A DNA stretch of 51,577 nt, from the NCBI GenBank assembly GCA_937981955.1, contig CALJNA010000051.1:1-51577 (forward strand), in the 5' to 3' direction. This document shows positions 34,584-43,488 of this stretch, one piece after another. Origin of the DNA: an uncultured Granulosicoccaceae bacterium (lineage in GTDB: Bacteria > Pseudomonadota > Gammaproteobacteria > Granulosicoccales > Granulosicoccaceae). Both the position numbers and the translations under genes were made by a program. The notes beneath the pieces were generated by a model. That model made no database searches and was not told where the DNA came from. It worked only from the letters and a program-made list of their open reading frames with translations. Each line of letters starts with the position of its first letter. Position 1 is the stretch's first letter.

Positions 34584-34597
34584 GCGCAAATTTGCGC
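34584..34597. promoter_or_regulatory. Perfect 14-bp palindrome upstream of folD
   Basis: GCGCAAATTTGCGC reads the same on both strands and lies 55 bases before the folD start, between the divergent lipoprotein and folD genes. It may be a protein-binding site; no regulator is evident. Confidence 0.4.
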
Positions 34598-34652
34598 GAC
34601 ACGCGCACAACCAGAATGTGGACGCAGTTCACTGACATGAGATCAGTAGTTA

Positions 34653-35531
34653 ATGAGCAATATTATCGATGGTAAAGCCTTTGCCGAGAAGCTTCGTGGA
34701 GAAATCGCTTCACGCGTCTCGAAGCTGAAAGCACAGCACAATTTGACACCCGGACTGGCTGTTGTACTGGTTGGCGAAGACCCGGCGAGTGAAGTTTATG
34801 TGCGCAACAAAGCGAAGCAAACGGTTGAAGTCGGCATGGAGTCGATTGAACACAAGCTACCAGCTGAAACAACTGAGGCCGATCTGCTGGCGTTGGTTGA
34901 GAAATTGAACAATGACAAGACCATACACGGCATTCTTGTGCAACTGCCATTGCCTGAGCATATAAATGAATCCAAAGTGCTCGATTCAATACACTATGAA
35001 AAGGACGTTGATGGTTTTCACCTGATGAATGTTGGCTTGCTGGGCACCGGTGGTGATGGAGTTGTGCCATGCACGCCACTGGGCTGCATCATGATGCTTA
35101 AGGATAGACTCGGAAGCTTGAGTGGTATGAATGCCGTTGTTGTAGGACGTTCGAATATAGTTGGAAAGCCGATGGCTAACTTGTTGTTACAGGAGAGTTG
35201 TACGGTAACGATCGCCCATTCAAGAACGCAAGACCTTGCCGGCGTATGCCGTGGCGCGGATATTCTGGTTGCGGCAGTTGGTCGGCCAGAGATGATTCCA
35301 GGTGACTGGGTGAAGCCAGGTGCAGCTGTTATCGATGTTGGCATTAACCGAATAGAGCGTGACGGTAAAAAGAAATTAGTCGGTGACGTCGACTTTGCAT
35401 CAGCCTCGAGTGTTGCCGGTGCCATTACACCGGTACCAGGTGGGGTAGGGCCAATGACTATTGCCTGTCTGCTGCATAATACGGTTCAGCAAGCGTGTCG
35501 ACAGCATGACATTGCGTTGCCAGATGCGTAG
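34653..35531 (+). CDS. folD: Methylene-THF dehydrogenase/methenyl-THF cyclohydrolase
   Basis: This 292-residue bifunctional enzyme interconverts 10-formyl-, methenyl- and methylene-THF with NADP. Features are [16 protein letters not shown] with the catalytic Lys, [24 protein letters not shown], the Rossmann motif [17 protein letters not shown] and the closing [16 protein letters not shown]. It links the Fhs product to serine/glycine synthesis. It is separated from fhs by about 9.7 kb and has its own leader, so it is probably a housekeeping copy rather than part of the oxalate operon. A strong terminator follows. Confidence 0.96.
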   Translation: MSNIIDGKAFAEKLRGEIASRVSKLKAQHNLTPGLAVVLVGEDPASEVYVRNKAKQTVEVGMESIEHKLPAETTEADLLALVEKLNNDKTIHGILVQLPLPEHINESKVLDSIHYEKDVDGFHLMNVGLLGTGGDGVVPCTPLGCIMMLKDRLGSLSGMNAVVVGRSNIVGKPMANLLLQESCTVTIAHSRTQDLAGVCRGADILVAAVGRPEMIPGDWVKPGAAVIDVGINRIERDGKKKLVGDVDFASASSVAGAITPVPGGVGPMTIACLLHNTVQQACRQHDIALPDA

Positions 35532-35616
35532 TTAGACACTCGGCCATCGCATTAAGTTTCTAATACTGAATTACCGGCTAACGTTAGTTAGATTGAGCCT
35601 CGTTTGTTTAAGCTAA

Positions 35617-35646
35617 AAAACTGCCCCAGCATGCTGGGGCAGTTTT
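35617..35646. terminator. Bidirectional rho-independent terminator after folD
   Basis: A perfect 14-bp inverted repeat, AAAACTGCCCCAGC (35617-35630) and GCTGGGGCAGTTTT (35633-35646), has a 2-base centre. It has an A-run on the left and T-run on the right, so it can stop transcription from folD and from the minus-strand gene at 35711-36184. Confidence 0.95.
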
Positions 35647-35710
35647 GATGATTTACTGTAAAACAATTGAGTTGCCCACCGATGAAGGTTGAACCAATTG
35701 GCAAGGTAAA

Positions 35711-36184
35711 CTAGATGGACTGACCTTCCGGTTCTCGAGTACCGATTGGCCAAACTGAATCGGTCATCCACATACCATCGTATTCTCCACCACTTTGTTT
35801 CCCCAGTTGAAACACATAGCCGGTTTGTTTGCCGGAGGGTGCGGTGAGCCAAACTGCTTGCAATGCTATGTTGTCTTTCACGTCAATGTCGCCGAACTCA
35901 CTATCGACATGATTTAGCATATCGGCAAATCCGCCCTTTATCATTCGGGTAAACCGTTGAATCGGACCTGTCATTTGTTTATTACCGGGAGACGCAAACT
36001 CGAAAACGGTGGCGATTCCGTCGTCATCTTTTTGCGGATCGTTGTTTTTCAATGCGTCAATAACGATGTGGATGACTTCTTCGGGGGTTAAATCGCTGCT
36101 GGGTCGAGTTAAATGGCTGTCTGAGTGGGCCATTCCGGTTGAAATAGCGAGCAGTAAAACCAAAAAGCGTGCAATGCTTCTCAT
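35711..36184 (-). CDS. Secreted DUF4864-like protein
   Basis: This 157-residue protein has a signal peptide (about 1-20, ending near GMAHS). The mature part is a small alpha+beta domain resembling DUF4864: TPEEVIHIVIDALKNND (helix), TVFEFASPGNK, GPIQRFTRMIKG and IALQAVWLTAPSGKQTGYVF. The function of the family is unknown. It is transcribed away from the DUF1800 gene and shares the bidirectional terminator at 35617-35646 with folD. Confidence 0.65.
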   Translation of the reverse strand: MRSIARFLVLLLAISTGMAHSDSHLTRPSSDLTPEEVIHIVIDALKNNDPQKDDDGIATVFEFASPGNKQMTGPIQRFTRMIKGGFADMLNHVDSEFGDIDVKDNIALQAVWLTAPSGKQTGYVFQLGKQSGGEYDGMWMTDSVWPIGTREPEGQSI

Positions 36185-36288
36185 GTGTTCAGCCTCGATT
36201 CAGGAACAATAGAATAGTCTTTACACTACTACGTGTCATTCCGGCAAGTTGGATGTGCAAATTGGCGAAAACTATTTAGGATTGAGCT

Positions 36289-38856
36289 ATGAAAAGATCA
36301 CTGAGATGGTTTGCCGCGCTTTTTACAATTGCCACGGCCGCTCCAATGGTCACGGCAAATCAGGGTACTGAGCAGGACGCTTTGATCGCGCCGAACTGGT
36401 TGCAGCAACCGATGACTCTGCCAGATGCGCGTCATTTGGCTGGCAGAACTGGCTTTGGTGCATCCCCGGCTGAGCTTGTTGAACTGGTTGGACTGTCGCG
36501 CCACGATGCAGTGGAACGCATTGCAAACGGCATTAAAAAAACCGCTGATATTCCAATGCCAGGCTGGGTTGATGAACCGGCACCGCGGTTCTGGAAACGC
36601 CAGTCTTTACCTCGTGAGCAGCAACAGGCATTCGACGAACAGAGAGATCGTGAAATTGCGCAATTGCGGCAATGGTGGGTGAATAACATACTACAAACCA
36701 GTTCCCCGCAAACCGAACGACTGGTCATGTTCTGGCACGATCACTTCGCTACCAGTTACGACGGTGTTAATCGACGCAGTATTAGTATTGCGCGGCAGAA
36801 TCAAACTTTTAGACGAATGGGTACTGGCTCTTACAGGGAGTTTCTCAAAGCCATGATTCGTGATCCCGCTTTGTTAATCTATCTGGACAATCAACGCAAT
36901 CGTAAAGGGCGGCCGAATGAAAATCTGGCGCGTGAACTGCTGGAGCTATTTACGCTTGGCGAAGGTAATTACGATGAAGCGACGGTGAAAGAAGCTGCTC
37001 GAGCATTAACCGGCTATGGCGTCAGTGACACACGCAACCAATCATTTCAATTACACGGCTACAAACACGACAACGATAATAAGACATTGTTTGGCGTTAC
37101 TGCCAACCACAACGGTGATTCATTAGTCGACCTTATCCTTGAACAACCAGCGGCGGCTGAATTTCTTGCCGCTAAGTTCTGGAGCGCGTTCATTGCAGAT
37201 AGTGAACCCGACCCGGCATTCATTGCTGAGCTGTCAAACAAGTTTCGACAGTCAGATTATGATCTATTTGTGCTGTACAAGTCAGTATTACGCAGTCAGC
37301 ATTTCTGGGATGAAAATAACCGCCTGTCGCTAATCAAATCACCGGCGACATTACTGCTTGGTACGGCTCGCACACTCGACTTTCCCAAACGGGCCTGGTC
37401 TCAATTAGCATCACTGCAAGCGTTGTTGGGAATGGAGCTGTTCGCTCCGCCTAATGTATCTGGCTGGAAAGAGGGTGCAGCTTTTGTTGCCCCCGGACGC
37501 TTGCTGAACCGGCAGCTTGCTATTCAGACTTTGCTTGAATCGGCATCCTCTCAGACCACCGATGTCAATTCGATGATGGCGAATCAGACTATGATGACGG
37601 AACCATCTGCAAACACGATGCAAACTTCTGCGCCACTGCAAGTTCGGTTAGCTGGGCATTTCTTTAAAGGTGCACCGAAGTTTTCAGTGTCGCTGAGTAA
37701 TAACGATAGTGGTCACAGCCAACAGTTGTGGGTAAGTGAGCAGCGGGAATTAAGCGTTGGCTATGATACTGAAATTTTTGGCCCCATGCAAAATGAAGAT
37801 TTACTGCCTTTGTTAACCGAAAATTATGTGCCGCCGGCCCAAGTATTGTCAGAAGCCACCAGTGTGAGTATAGAATTTCACAATGATGCTGCTAGTAAAA
37901 CAGGTGATCGAAATCTGTTTGTAGAGTCGGTTATCGTAAACGATCAAAAATATGATGCTGAGAACGGTGTGCAGGTGAGCGGCTGTGTACCCAAAAACAA
38001 GCGTTACAGCGGAGCCTTGTATTGTGCCGGAACAGTATCTATCGAGCTCGCTGATGAAACGCTACCCGGTAAAGCCCGGGCAGAACCCTACAGCGCAACC
38101 GATGCGCGCGTTATCTGGACGAACAGTAAACCTCTTAAGGATTTGGTAAAAGCCAATAATGGAGTGGGTGCTACGCACAAACTCGACGCGATAATAGCTT
38201 TGGAAAACGTACAGGCTCCAGACAGGTTTTTCCATACGGTGAGTTTTCATTTGACAAGCAGAGATCAGCAATCTCTGGAGATGAAATTAAATTCGTTCGC
38301 CTGCTGGCCCGATTGTATTGATCTTTGGCCGGAGTGCGCCTGGCACGAAGCACTTTCCGGTCAGAAAACATTGTTGTTTCCATTACGACGTGGCGATGAT
38401 GAGCACATCGATTGTCACTACGCTAGTTTGACAACCCCGCAACAAGGACTCATTAATGCTCTGTGGAAATCGATTCCGGATATTTTTGACCATGTGGCCA
38501 CTGTTGAACCCAGGGAGCGAAATGTGCGTAATCTGAAGCTATGGCAAGAAAGAATCAATTCGCTGAATTTTGCAATCGATGCCAGTGAATATGTTCAACA
38601 TGCCGATTCGATAGCCATTGATTCTAATTACGAACTGCCGGCAAAAAAAGCCCAGCGACTCTCTGATCCTTTAATTGAAATAAATAGCCTGACTGAGCTC
38701 GAGCAAAGCTTCAATGGTACTGATCTATCGCTTGCAGATTTGCTGATTGGTGGTGCTGAGTTAACGCAGCTGCCTGAATTGCAAGCCGGGAGTGACTTGC
38801 CGATAGCACGCCAGCTGGAGAATATTGTGTCTCACCCTGTGTATCAGGTTTATTGA
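36289..38856 (+). CDS. DUF1800 protein with CBM60-like insert
   Basis: This 855-residue exported protein has a signal peptide (about 1-23). DUF1800 features include ARHLAGRTGFGASPAELVEL (48-67), MFWHDHFATSYDGVN and ARELLELFTLGEGNYDEATV. The middle (about 445-610) breaks the DUF1800 pattern: VSIEFHNDAASK, then GDRNLFVESVIVNDQKYD, which looks like a calcium-dependent carbohydrate-binding module of the CBM60/CBM36 type. A C-terminal region (about 640-855) contains several cysteines. DUF1800 and DUF1501 genes nearly always occur together, as here (next gene 49 bases on). The function is unknown; a role at the surface with polysaccharide is suggested by the insert. Confidence 0.8.
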   Translation: MKRSLRWFAALFTIATAAPMVTANQGTEQDALIAPNWLQQPMTLPDARHLAGRTGFGASPAELVELVGLSRHDAVERIANGIKKTADIPMPGWVDEPAPRFWKRQSLPREQQQAFDEQRDREIAQLRQWWVNNILQTSSPQTERLVMFWHDHFATSYDGVNRRSISIARQNQTFRRMGTGSYREFLKAMIRDPALLIYLDNQRNRKGRPNENLARELLELFTLGEGNYDEATVKEAARALTGYGVSDTRNQSFQLHGYKHDNDNKTLFGVTANHNGDSLVDLILEQPAAAEFLAAKFWSAFIADSEPDPAFIAELSNKFRQSDYDLFVLYKSVLRSQHFWDENNRLSLIKSPATLLLGTARTLDFPKRAWSQLASLQALLGMELFAPPNVSGWKEGAAFVAPGRLLNRQLAIQTLLESASSQTTDVNSMMANQTMMTEPSANTMQTSAPLQVRLAGHFFKGAPKFSVSLSNNDSGHSQQLWVSEQRELSVGYDTEIFGPMQNEDLLPLLTENYVPPAQVLSEATSVSIEFHNDAASKTGDRNLFVESVIVNDQKYDAENGVQVSGCVPKNKRYSGALYCAGTVSIELADETLPGKARAEPYSATDARVIWTNSKPLKDLVKANNGVGATHKLDAIIALENVQAPDRFFHTVSFHLTSRDQQSLEMKLNSFACWPDCIDLWPECAWHEALSGQKTLLFPLRRGDDEHIDCHYASLTTPQQGLINALWKSIPDIFDHVATVEPRERNVRNLKLWQERINSLNFAIDASEYVQHADSIAIDSNYELPAKKAQRLSDPLIEINSLTELEQSFNGTDLSLADLLIGGAELTQLPELQAGSDLPIARQLENIVSHPVYQVY

Positions 38857-38905
38857 ATACAAAGATGCATTGGATGTGTTTCATCAATTTGTTGAGTCAT
38901 AACGT

Positions 38906-40075
38906 ATGAACAGACGAACACTTTTAAAAGCCCTTTCAGCGGGTATTACTTTGCCGCTAAGCTTGTCTCCGTTGCAAACCTTGCTGGCAGCGAATGCCAC
39001 TGGAACGGGAAAAAGGCTGATATTGATCGAGCTCTCTGGAGCGAACGACGGGCTGAATACGCTGGTGCCAATAAGTAATGATCATTACCACCGTTTACGC
39101 CCGGCTATTGGCCTGACTCAAAAAGAAGTGATCAGCGTTAATGATGATCTGGCCTTTCATCAAAGCCTTAAACCGCTAATGGCGCTGTGGGAAAGAGGTG
39201 AGTTGGCCTGGGTGCAAGGGCTTGGATACCCTCAACCTAATCGTTCTCATTTCAAATCCATCGCACTCTGGGAATCTGGTGGCGATGGCTTAAAGGAAGG
39301 TCGCTCCGGTTGGATCACCCACGATATTGAACATCAGTTGGGTCGTGCTGTTGCTGATGCGCACGGCATCAGTTTAAAGGGTGACCTTAATCTGTTTAAC
39401 AGTGACGGTGGTCGATGGATGTCTCTTGAATCCACGAGTCAGATTGAATCGACGAACGTGCCGTTACCCGATGGCGGCAAGCAGTACAATGCAACGCTTG
39501 ATCTGGTGGCAGGCAAAATGCACGAGTTACATCACACGATGGGTAGCTTGTCGAACAAATTGCAGAAAACATCCAAGGCGAAATCGATTGCTCCAGGAGT
39601 GCTTGGTAACCAACTCTCACAAGTTGTGCGCCTCATCCGCTCTGGTATTGACACACCGGTTTACCGTGTTCAACTGGGTGGATTCGATACCCACAATAAT
39701 CAACTGGGGCGCCACGCGAGACTGCTCGTTCAGCTGGCTAGATCTGTTGCCGGGTTGCGAAAAGCACTTCAACATGACGGCGAATGGGAGAACACCTTGG
39801 TGATGACCTATTCAGAATTTGGTCGGCGCGCGGCCGAAAACAATGCCGGCGGTACGGACCACGGTACAGCGGCCCCTCATCTGATCACAGGAGGCGCAGT
39901 ACGTGGCGGATTCTATGGCACGGCGCCCGATTTAGGTGAACTGGTCGATGGCGATCCGGCCCATACCGTAGATTACCGGTCATTGTACGAACAGGTGTTG
40001 AGTAACTGGTTCGGGATAGAAGATAACCGCTTCTTAGCCTATTCGAATCGGGAACTGAAGGGTTTGCTGGTATAG
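38906..40075 (+). CDS. DUF1501 protein, Tat-exported
   Basis: This 389-residue protein begins with a twin-arginine-like signal MNRRTLLKALSAG. The DUF1501 core resembles an alkaline-phosphatase/sulfatase fold: ILIELSGANDGLNTLVP (about 39-55), GGFDTHNNQLGRHARLL (about 254-270), TYSEFGRRAAENNAGGTDHG (about 304-323) and ITGGAVRGGFYG. The GGxDTH and EFGR...GTDHG motifs probably bind metal. It pairs with the DUF1800 protein upstream. The reaction is unknown. Confidence 0.85.
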   Translation: MNRRTLLKALSAGITLPLSLSPLQTLLAANATGTGKRLILIELSGANDGLNTLVPISNDHYHRLRPAIGLTQKEVISVNDDLAFHQSLKPLMALWERGELAWVQGLGYPQPNRSHFKSIALWESGGDGLKEGRSGWITHDIEHQLGRAVADAHGISLKGDLNLFNSDGGRWMSLESTSQIESTNVPLPDGGKQYNATLDLVAGKMHELHHTMGSLSNKLQKTSKAKSIAPGVLGNQLSQVVRLIRSGIDTPVYRVQLGGFDTHNNQLGRHARLLVQLARSVAGLRKALQHDGEWENTLVMTYSEFGRRAAENNAGGTDHGTAAPHLITGGAVRGGFYGTAPDLGELVDGDPAHTVDYRSLYEQVLSNWFGIEDNRFLAYSNRELKGLLV

Positions 40076-40257
40076 CTCGCGTATTTTGAACCTGTGGTTT
40101 GATCATTGGTATAGCTCTGGTGTTAATGACACCGTTTACAGATGGCATCGCAAGCCCTAAACTGGCCCGATGCGCACAGTCAATACCCCAATCGAACCAA
40201 TATCCTTGCCGGTGTTTCTGGCCGATCGTCGAACACCTCTCCAAGTGAGACATCAGC

Positions 40258-41043
40258 GTGGATAGCGCCATCCACCGTTCTTCCAATGAAGCTGTTGTTG
40301 TCAGCAATCTGCATAAAAATTTCGGTGACCTGAACGTTCTGCAGGGCGTGTCCCTGCGTGCTCATGAGGGCGATGTCTTGTCGATTATCGGATCCAGCGG
40401 ATCAGGAAAGAGTACCTTTCTGCGCTGTATCAATTTACTCGAATTACCCACAAGCGGCGATATCAGCGTTGCCGGTGAAGCGATCAAATTCACGCAAACC
40501 AAGAAAGGCCTGGAGCCGGTAGACACCAAACAGGTTGAACGTTTGCGAACGAAGCTCGGTATGGTTTTTCAGAGCTTTAACCTGTGGGCGCACATGACGG
40601 TCATTCAAAATGTCATGGAAGTTCCGTTGCATGTTCTCAAATTGTCAAAAGCCGAAGCAAGAGAACGCGCGGAACTGTATCTGAACCGGGTTGGGCTGTG
40701 GGATAAACGCGATCAGTTTCCGGCATTTTTATCCGGCGGGCAACAACAACGCGCGGCTATAGCGCGTGCATTGGCGATTGAACCGCGGGTAATGCTTTTC
40801 GATGAACCAACATCGGCTCTGGATCCTGAACTGGTTGGTGAGGTGTTGAAAGTGATTCACGACCTGGCGAACGAAGGTAGAACGATGATCCTGGTTACTC
40901 ACGAAATGAAATTTGCCAGAGATGTCTCGAGTCAGGTGATTTTTTTACACAATGGCCTGGTCGAAGAATCCGGTACTTCGCGGCAAGTATTTTACGAGAC
41001 ACAGAGCGAACGCTGTAAGGCGTTTGTTTCGTCAATACATTAA
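40258..41043 (+). CDS. ABC transporter ATP-binding subunit, HisP/ArtP-like (basic amino acids)
   Basis: This 261-residue ATPase has Walker A GSSGSGKST, Q-loop FQSFNLWAHMTVIQNV, signature LSGGQQQR, Walker B VMLFDEPTSALD and H-loop LVTHEM. FQSFNLWAHMTV and LEPVDTKQVERLR, the insert between Walker A and the Q-loop, are typical of HisP-type polar amino-acid importers. The start is GTG 40258; no ATG lies before the Walker A. The binding protein and two permeases follow on the same strand. The 182 bases upstream hold nothing I can name. Confidence 0.9.
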   Translation: MDSAIHRSSNEAVVVSNLHKNFGDLNVLQGVSLRAHEGDVLSIIGSSGSGKSTFLRCINLLELPTSGDISVAGEAIKFTQTKKGLEPVDTKQVERLRTKLGMVFQSFNLWAHMTVIQNVMEVPLHVLKLSKAEARERAELYLNRVGLWDKRDQFPAFLSGGQQQRAAIARALAIEPRVMLFDEPTSALDPELVGEVLKVIHDLANEGRTMILVTHEMKFARDVSSQVIFLHNGLVEESGTSRQVFYETQSERCKAFVSSIH

Positions 41044-41198
41044 ATTGTTGAACATTGAATAATCGATTACAGTCTTGCATTTCTGACTTAATCAAAGCTG
41101 GCGCAATTTTAACTTGAATATGAGTTTGATAGTTGGCGCCAATCAGCAACGAATGCCACGCAACCAGCTGGCATGACACGACAGGAGTAAATTGTAGT

Positions 41199-41969
41199 AT
41201 GCAACAAATAGTAAAATCAGTGGCTCTGGCAACCTTACTTGGACTGGTAACCGGTAGCGCTATGGCCGAACTGCGATTCGGTATGGATTCCGCTCCTTAC
41301 CCGCCATTTTCCGAGACCAGTTCATCAGGTGAGATGATCGGCTGGGAAGTGGAGATCGGAGCCGCCTTGTGTGAAGCCATGGGCGAAAGCTGTGAAATTG
41401 TTCCCGTTGCGTGGGATGGCATTATTCCAGCGCTGCTAGCGAAGAAGATCGATGCCATCGTTGGTTCGATGTCTATCACCGAAGAGCGCATGAAAACGAT
41501 TGCCTTTTCCGATAAGTATTACAACACACCAGCGGCCATTGTGGCTGCGAAGTCGAGCGATCTAGACGGCACACCCGAGAGTGTGAAAGGCAAAGTGATT
41601 GGTGTACAGGTATCAACAACTCACCAGAACTACGCACAAGAACACTACGAATCCATGGCAGATAGTGTGAAGACTTATCAGGATTTCAACGAGCACAATC
41701 AGGATTTGGTTGCCGGCCGGGTTGATGCTGTTGTTGGTGATTCACTCGCGTTCGAAGATTTTCTGGCAAGCGACGCCGGACAGGCTTTTGAGATTAAAGC
41801 TTCATTAAATGACGAGAAAATCTTTGGTCCTGGGGTTGGTGCCGGTATTCGAAAAGAAGACACCGAGCTAGTTGAAAAATTCAATGCTGCGATCAAGAAA
41901 ATCCGCGAAGACGGTACATACGATGAAATTTCGAAGAAGTACTTCGATTTTGATATCTATGGCGATTGA
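41199..41969 (+). CDS. Periplasmic basic-amino-acid-binding protein, HisJ/ArgT-like
   Basis: This 256-residue SBP_bac_3 protein has a signal peptide (1-23, cleaved after SAMA). The mature protein resembles HisJ/ArgT throughout: LRFGMDSAPYPPFSE, KKIDAIVGSMSITEERMKTI, VIGVQVSTTHQNY and the ending KKYFDFDIYGD. These point to arginine, lysine, ornithine or histidine as ligand. ATG 41199 follows AGGAG (41183-41187); an in-frame start at 41133 lacks this. A strong hairpin follows the gene. Confidence 0.92.
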   Translation: MQQIVKSVALATLLGLVTGSAMAELRFGMDSAPYPPFSETSSSGEMIGWEVEIGAALCEAMGESCEIVPVAWDGIIPALLAKKIDAIVGSMSITEERMKTIAFSDKYYNTPAAIVAAKSSDLDGTPESVKGKVIGVQVSTTHQNYAQEHYESMADSVKTYQDFNEHNQDLVAGRVDAVVGDSLAFEDFLASDAGQAFEIKASLNDEKIFGPGVGAGIRKEDTELVEKFNAAIKKIREDGTYDEISKKYFDFDIYGD

Positions 41970-41981
41970 TTAATCTATATA

Positions 41982-42014
41982 CAGTGACAACTTTCTTTGA
42001 GAAAGTTGTCACTG
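41982..42014. other. Strong hairpin between binding-protein and permease genes
   Basis: CAGTGACAACTTTC (41982-41995) pairs perfectly with GAAAGTTGTCACTG (42001-42014) around the 5-base loop TTTGA. It starts 13 bases after the binding-protein stop. No T-run follows, so read-through into the permease genes is expected, with message protection upstream. Confidence 0.85.
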
Positions 42015-42029
42015 GAGTTTTCGCCCGCT

Positions 42030-42752
42030 GTGAGCGATCTATTTGCTAATTGGCATCTGTTGTCGTTTTCTGACGATGGCTGGGGCTGGGCCATGCTTAA
42101 TGGCCTGTTCAGCACTATCAAGATTGCCGTTGGCGCCTACCTTCTCGGATTGACCCTCGGTCTTTTTGGCGCATTAGGAAAACTGCACGGTGGCGTTGTC
42201 ACACGATGGCTGCTCGAAATCTACACCACGCTGATTCGTGCTGTACCCGAATTGGTACTTATTCTTTTGCTTTACTACGCCGGTACTGGCGCAATTAATC
42301 AATTGCTCGATTTGATGGGGTACCGGCCAATTGACATCAGCGGCCTGGTGGCGGGAATAGCCGTGTTGGGTATCGTGCAAGGCGCTTACGCTACTGAAGT
42401 TATTCGAGGTGCTATGCGTGCCATTCCAAAAGGGCAAATTGAAGCGGCACAAGCATTCGGTATGTCTTCATCCACCGTTCTAAAGCGGATTACCATTCCG
42501 GCGATGATTCCACACGCACTTCCAGGACTGGCAAATCTATGGTTGATTGTAATGAAAGACACAGCGTTGCTTGCTGTAGTCGGGTTCTCGGAGTTGGCCC
42601 TTGTTACACGTCAGGCAGCTGGACTCACACAAGCTTACTGGGTGTTTTTTCTGGCAGCGGGTGCGTTGTATTTGTGCTTAACACTGGTTTCCAATATAGG
42701 CTTTCGATCTCTTGAGAAGCACGCCCGTCGTGGTCAGCCGGAGTTAGGTTAA
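42030..42752 (+). CDS. ABC permease subunit, HisQ-like
   Basis: This protein (240 residues from GTG 42030) has about five membrane segments, the N-terminal segment NGLFSTIKIAVGAYLLGLTLG and the EAA loop EAAQAFGMSSSTVLKRITIP (143-162). LIRAVPELVLILLLYY is typical of HisQ/ArtQ. A TTG at 41997 is in frame but sits in the loop of the hairpin at 41982-42014, where a ribosome could hardly start. GTG 42030 follows GGAG at 42014-42017. It forms the membrane channel with the next gene's product. Confidence 0.88.
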   Translation: MSDLFANWHLLSFSDDGWGWAMLNGLFSTIKIAVGAYLLGLTLGLFGALGKLHGGVVTRWLLEIYTTLIRAVPELVLILLLYYAGTGAINQLLDLMGYRPIDISGLVAGIAVLGIVQGAYATEVIRGAMRAIPKGQIEAAQAFGMSSSTVLKRITIPAMIPHALPGLANLWLIVMKDTALLAVVGFSELALVTRQAAGLTQAYWVFFLAAGALYLCLTLVSNIGFRSLEKHARRGQPELG

Positions 42753-42756
42753 CGCT

Positions 42757-43446
42757 ATGGTCTGGTCGTGGATTCCTGAGTACTTGCCCAAGTTTGCCGA
42801 AGGCTTGTGGATCACTATCCAGCTGCTGACCTTGTCCATATTTCTCGGCATGTTGTTCGCTATACCTATTGGTTTGGTACAGGTCACCGGCCCGCGCTGG
42901 CTTGGTGCGATCGCTCGCGGTTTTTGTACCGTAGTACGTGGTACTCCACTTCTAATCCAACTGTGGTTACTGTATTACGGCCTCGGCGCGTTGTTTCCGA
43001 TGGTACCGGGCATTCGTGAAAGTTTTTTGTGGCCAATACTGCGAGAAGCGTTTCCTTTTGCCTTACTGGCTTTTACGATTAGCGTGGCAGGCTATGAGGG
43101 TGAAATTATGCGCGGTGCCTTTAAAAGCGTACCAAAAGGGGAGCTTGAGGCAGCGCGTGCTTTTGGAATGAGTCGCTTTACTGTGCTAAGGCGAATCTGG
43201 CTGCCCAGAGCATTACAAAATGTGTTTCCCACCCTTGCTGGCGAGTTCGTGTTAACCCTGAAATCCACACCACTAGCCGCCACAATCACTGTGTTTGATG
43301 TGTATGGCATTGGCTCAATAGTTCGACAGGAAACCTATCGTATTTACGAACCGCTGCTTTTTGTTGCTGCTATTTATATTTGTTTAACTGCCGTCATTGT
43401 GCTGGTTATGGGGTGGCTTGAACGACGCGTACCTCGACCGGCCTGA
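42757..43446 (+). CDS. ABC permease subunit, HisM-like
   Basis: This 229-residue permease has five membrane segments, the N-terminal FAEGLWITIQLLTLSIFLGM, VRGTPLLIQLWLLYYGLG and the EAA loop ELEAARAFGMSRFTVLRRIW. It starts 4 bases after the HisQ-like stop, so the two are coupled. With the ATPase and the binding protein it completes a polar/basic amino-acid importer. The aminotransferase gene converges from the other side, 42 bases away. Confidence 0.9.
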   Translation: MVWSWIPEYLPKFAEGLWITIQLLTLSIFLGMLFAIPIGLVQVTGPRWLGAIARGFCTVVRGTPLLIQLWLLYYGLGALFPMVPGIRESFLWPILREAFPFALLAFTISVAGYEGEIMRGAFKSVPKGELEAARAFGMSRFTVLRRIWLPRALQNVFPTLAGEFVLTLKSTPLAATITVFDVYGIGSIVRQETYRIYEPLLFVAAIYICLTAVIVLVMGWLERRVPRPA

Positions 43447-43488
43447 TGTTTTCAAACAGACCCATACAATCGCACCAGGTTGGCGAAA

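Noticed and set aside
41997..42029. TTG start of the HisQ-like permease
   Set aside because: It lies in the loop of a 14-bp perfect hairpin with no ribosome-binding site; GTG 42030 follows GGAG.
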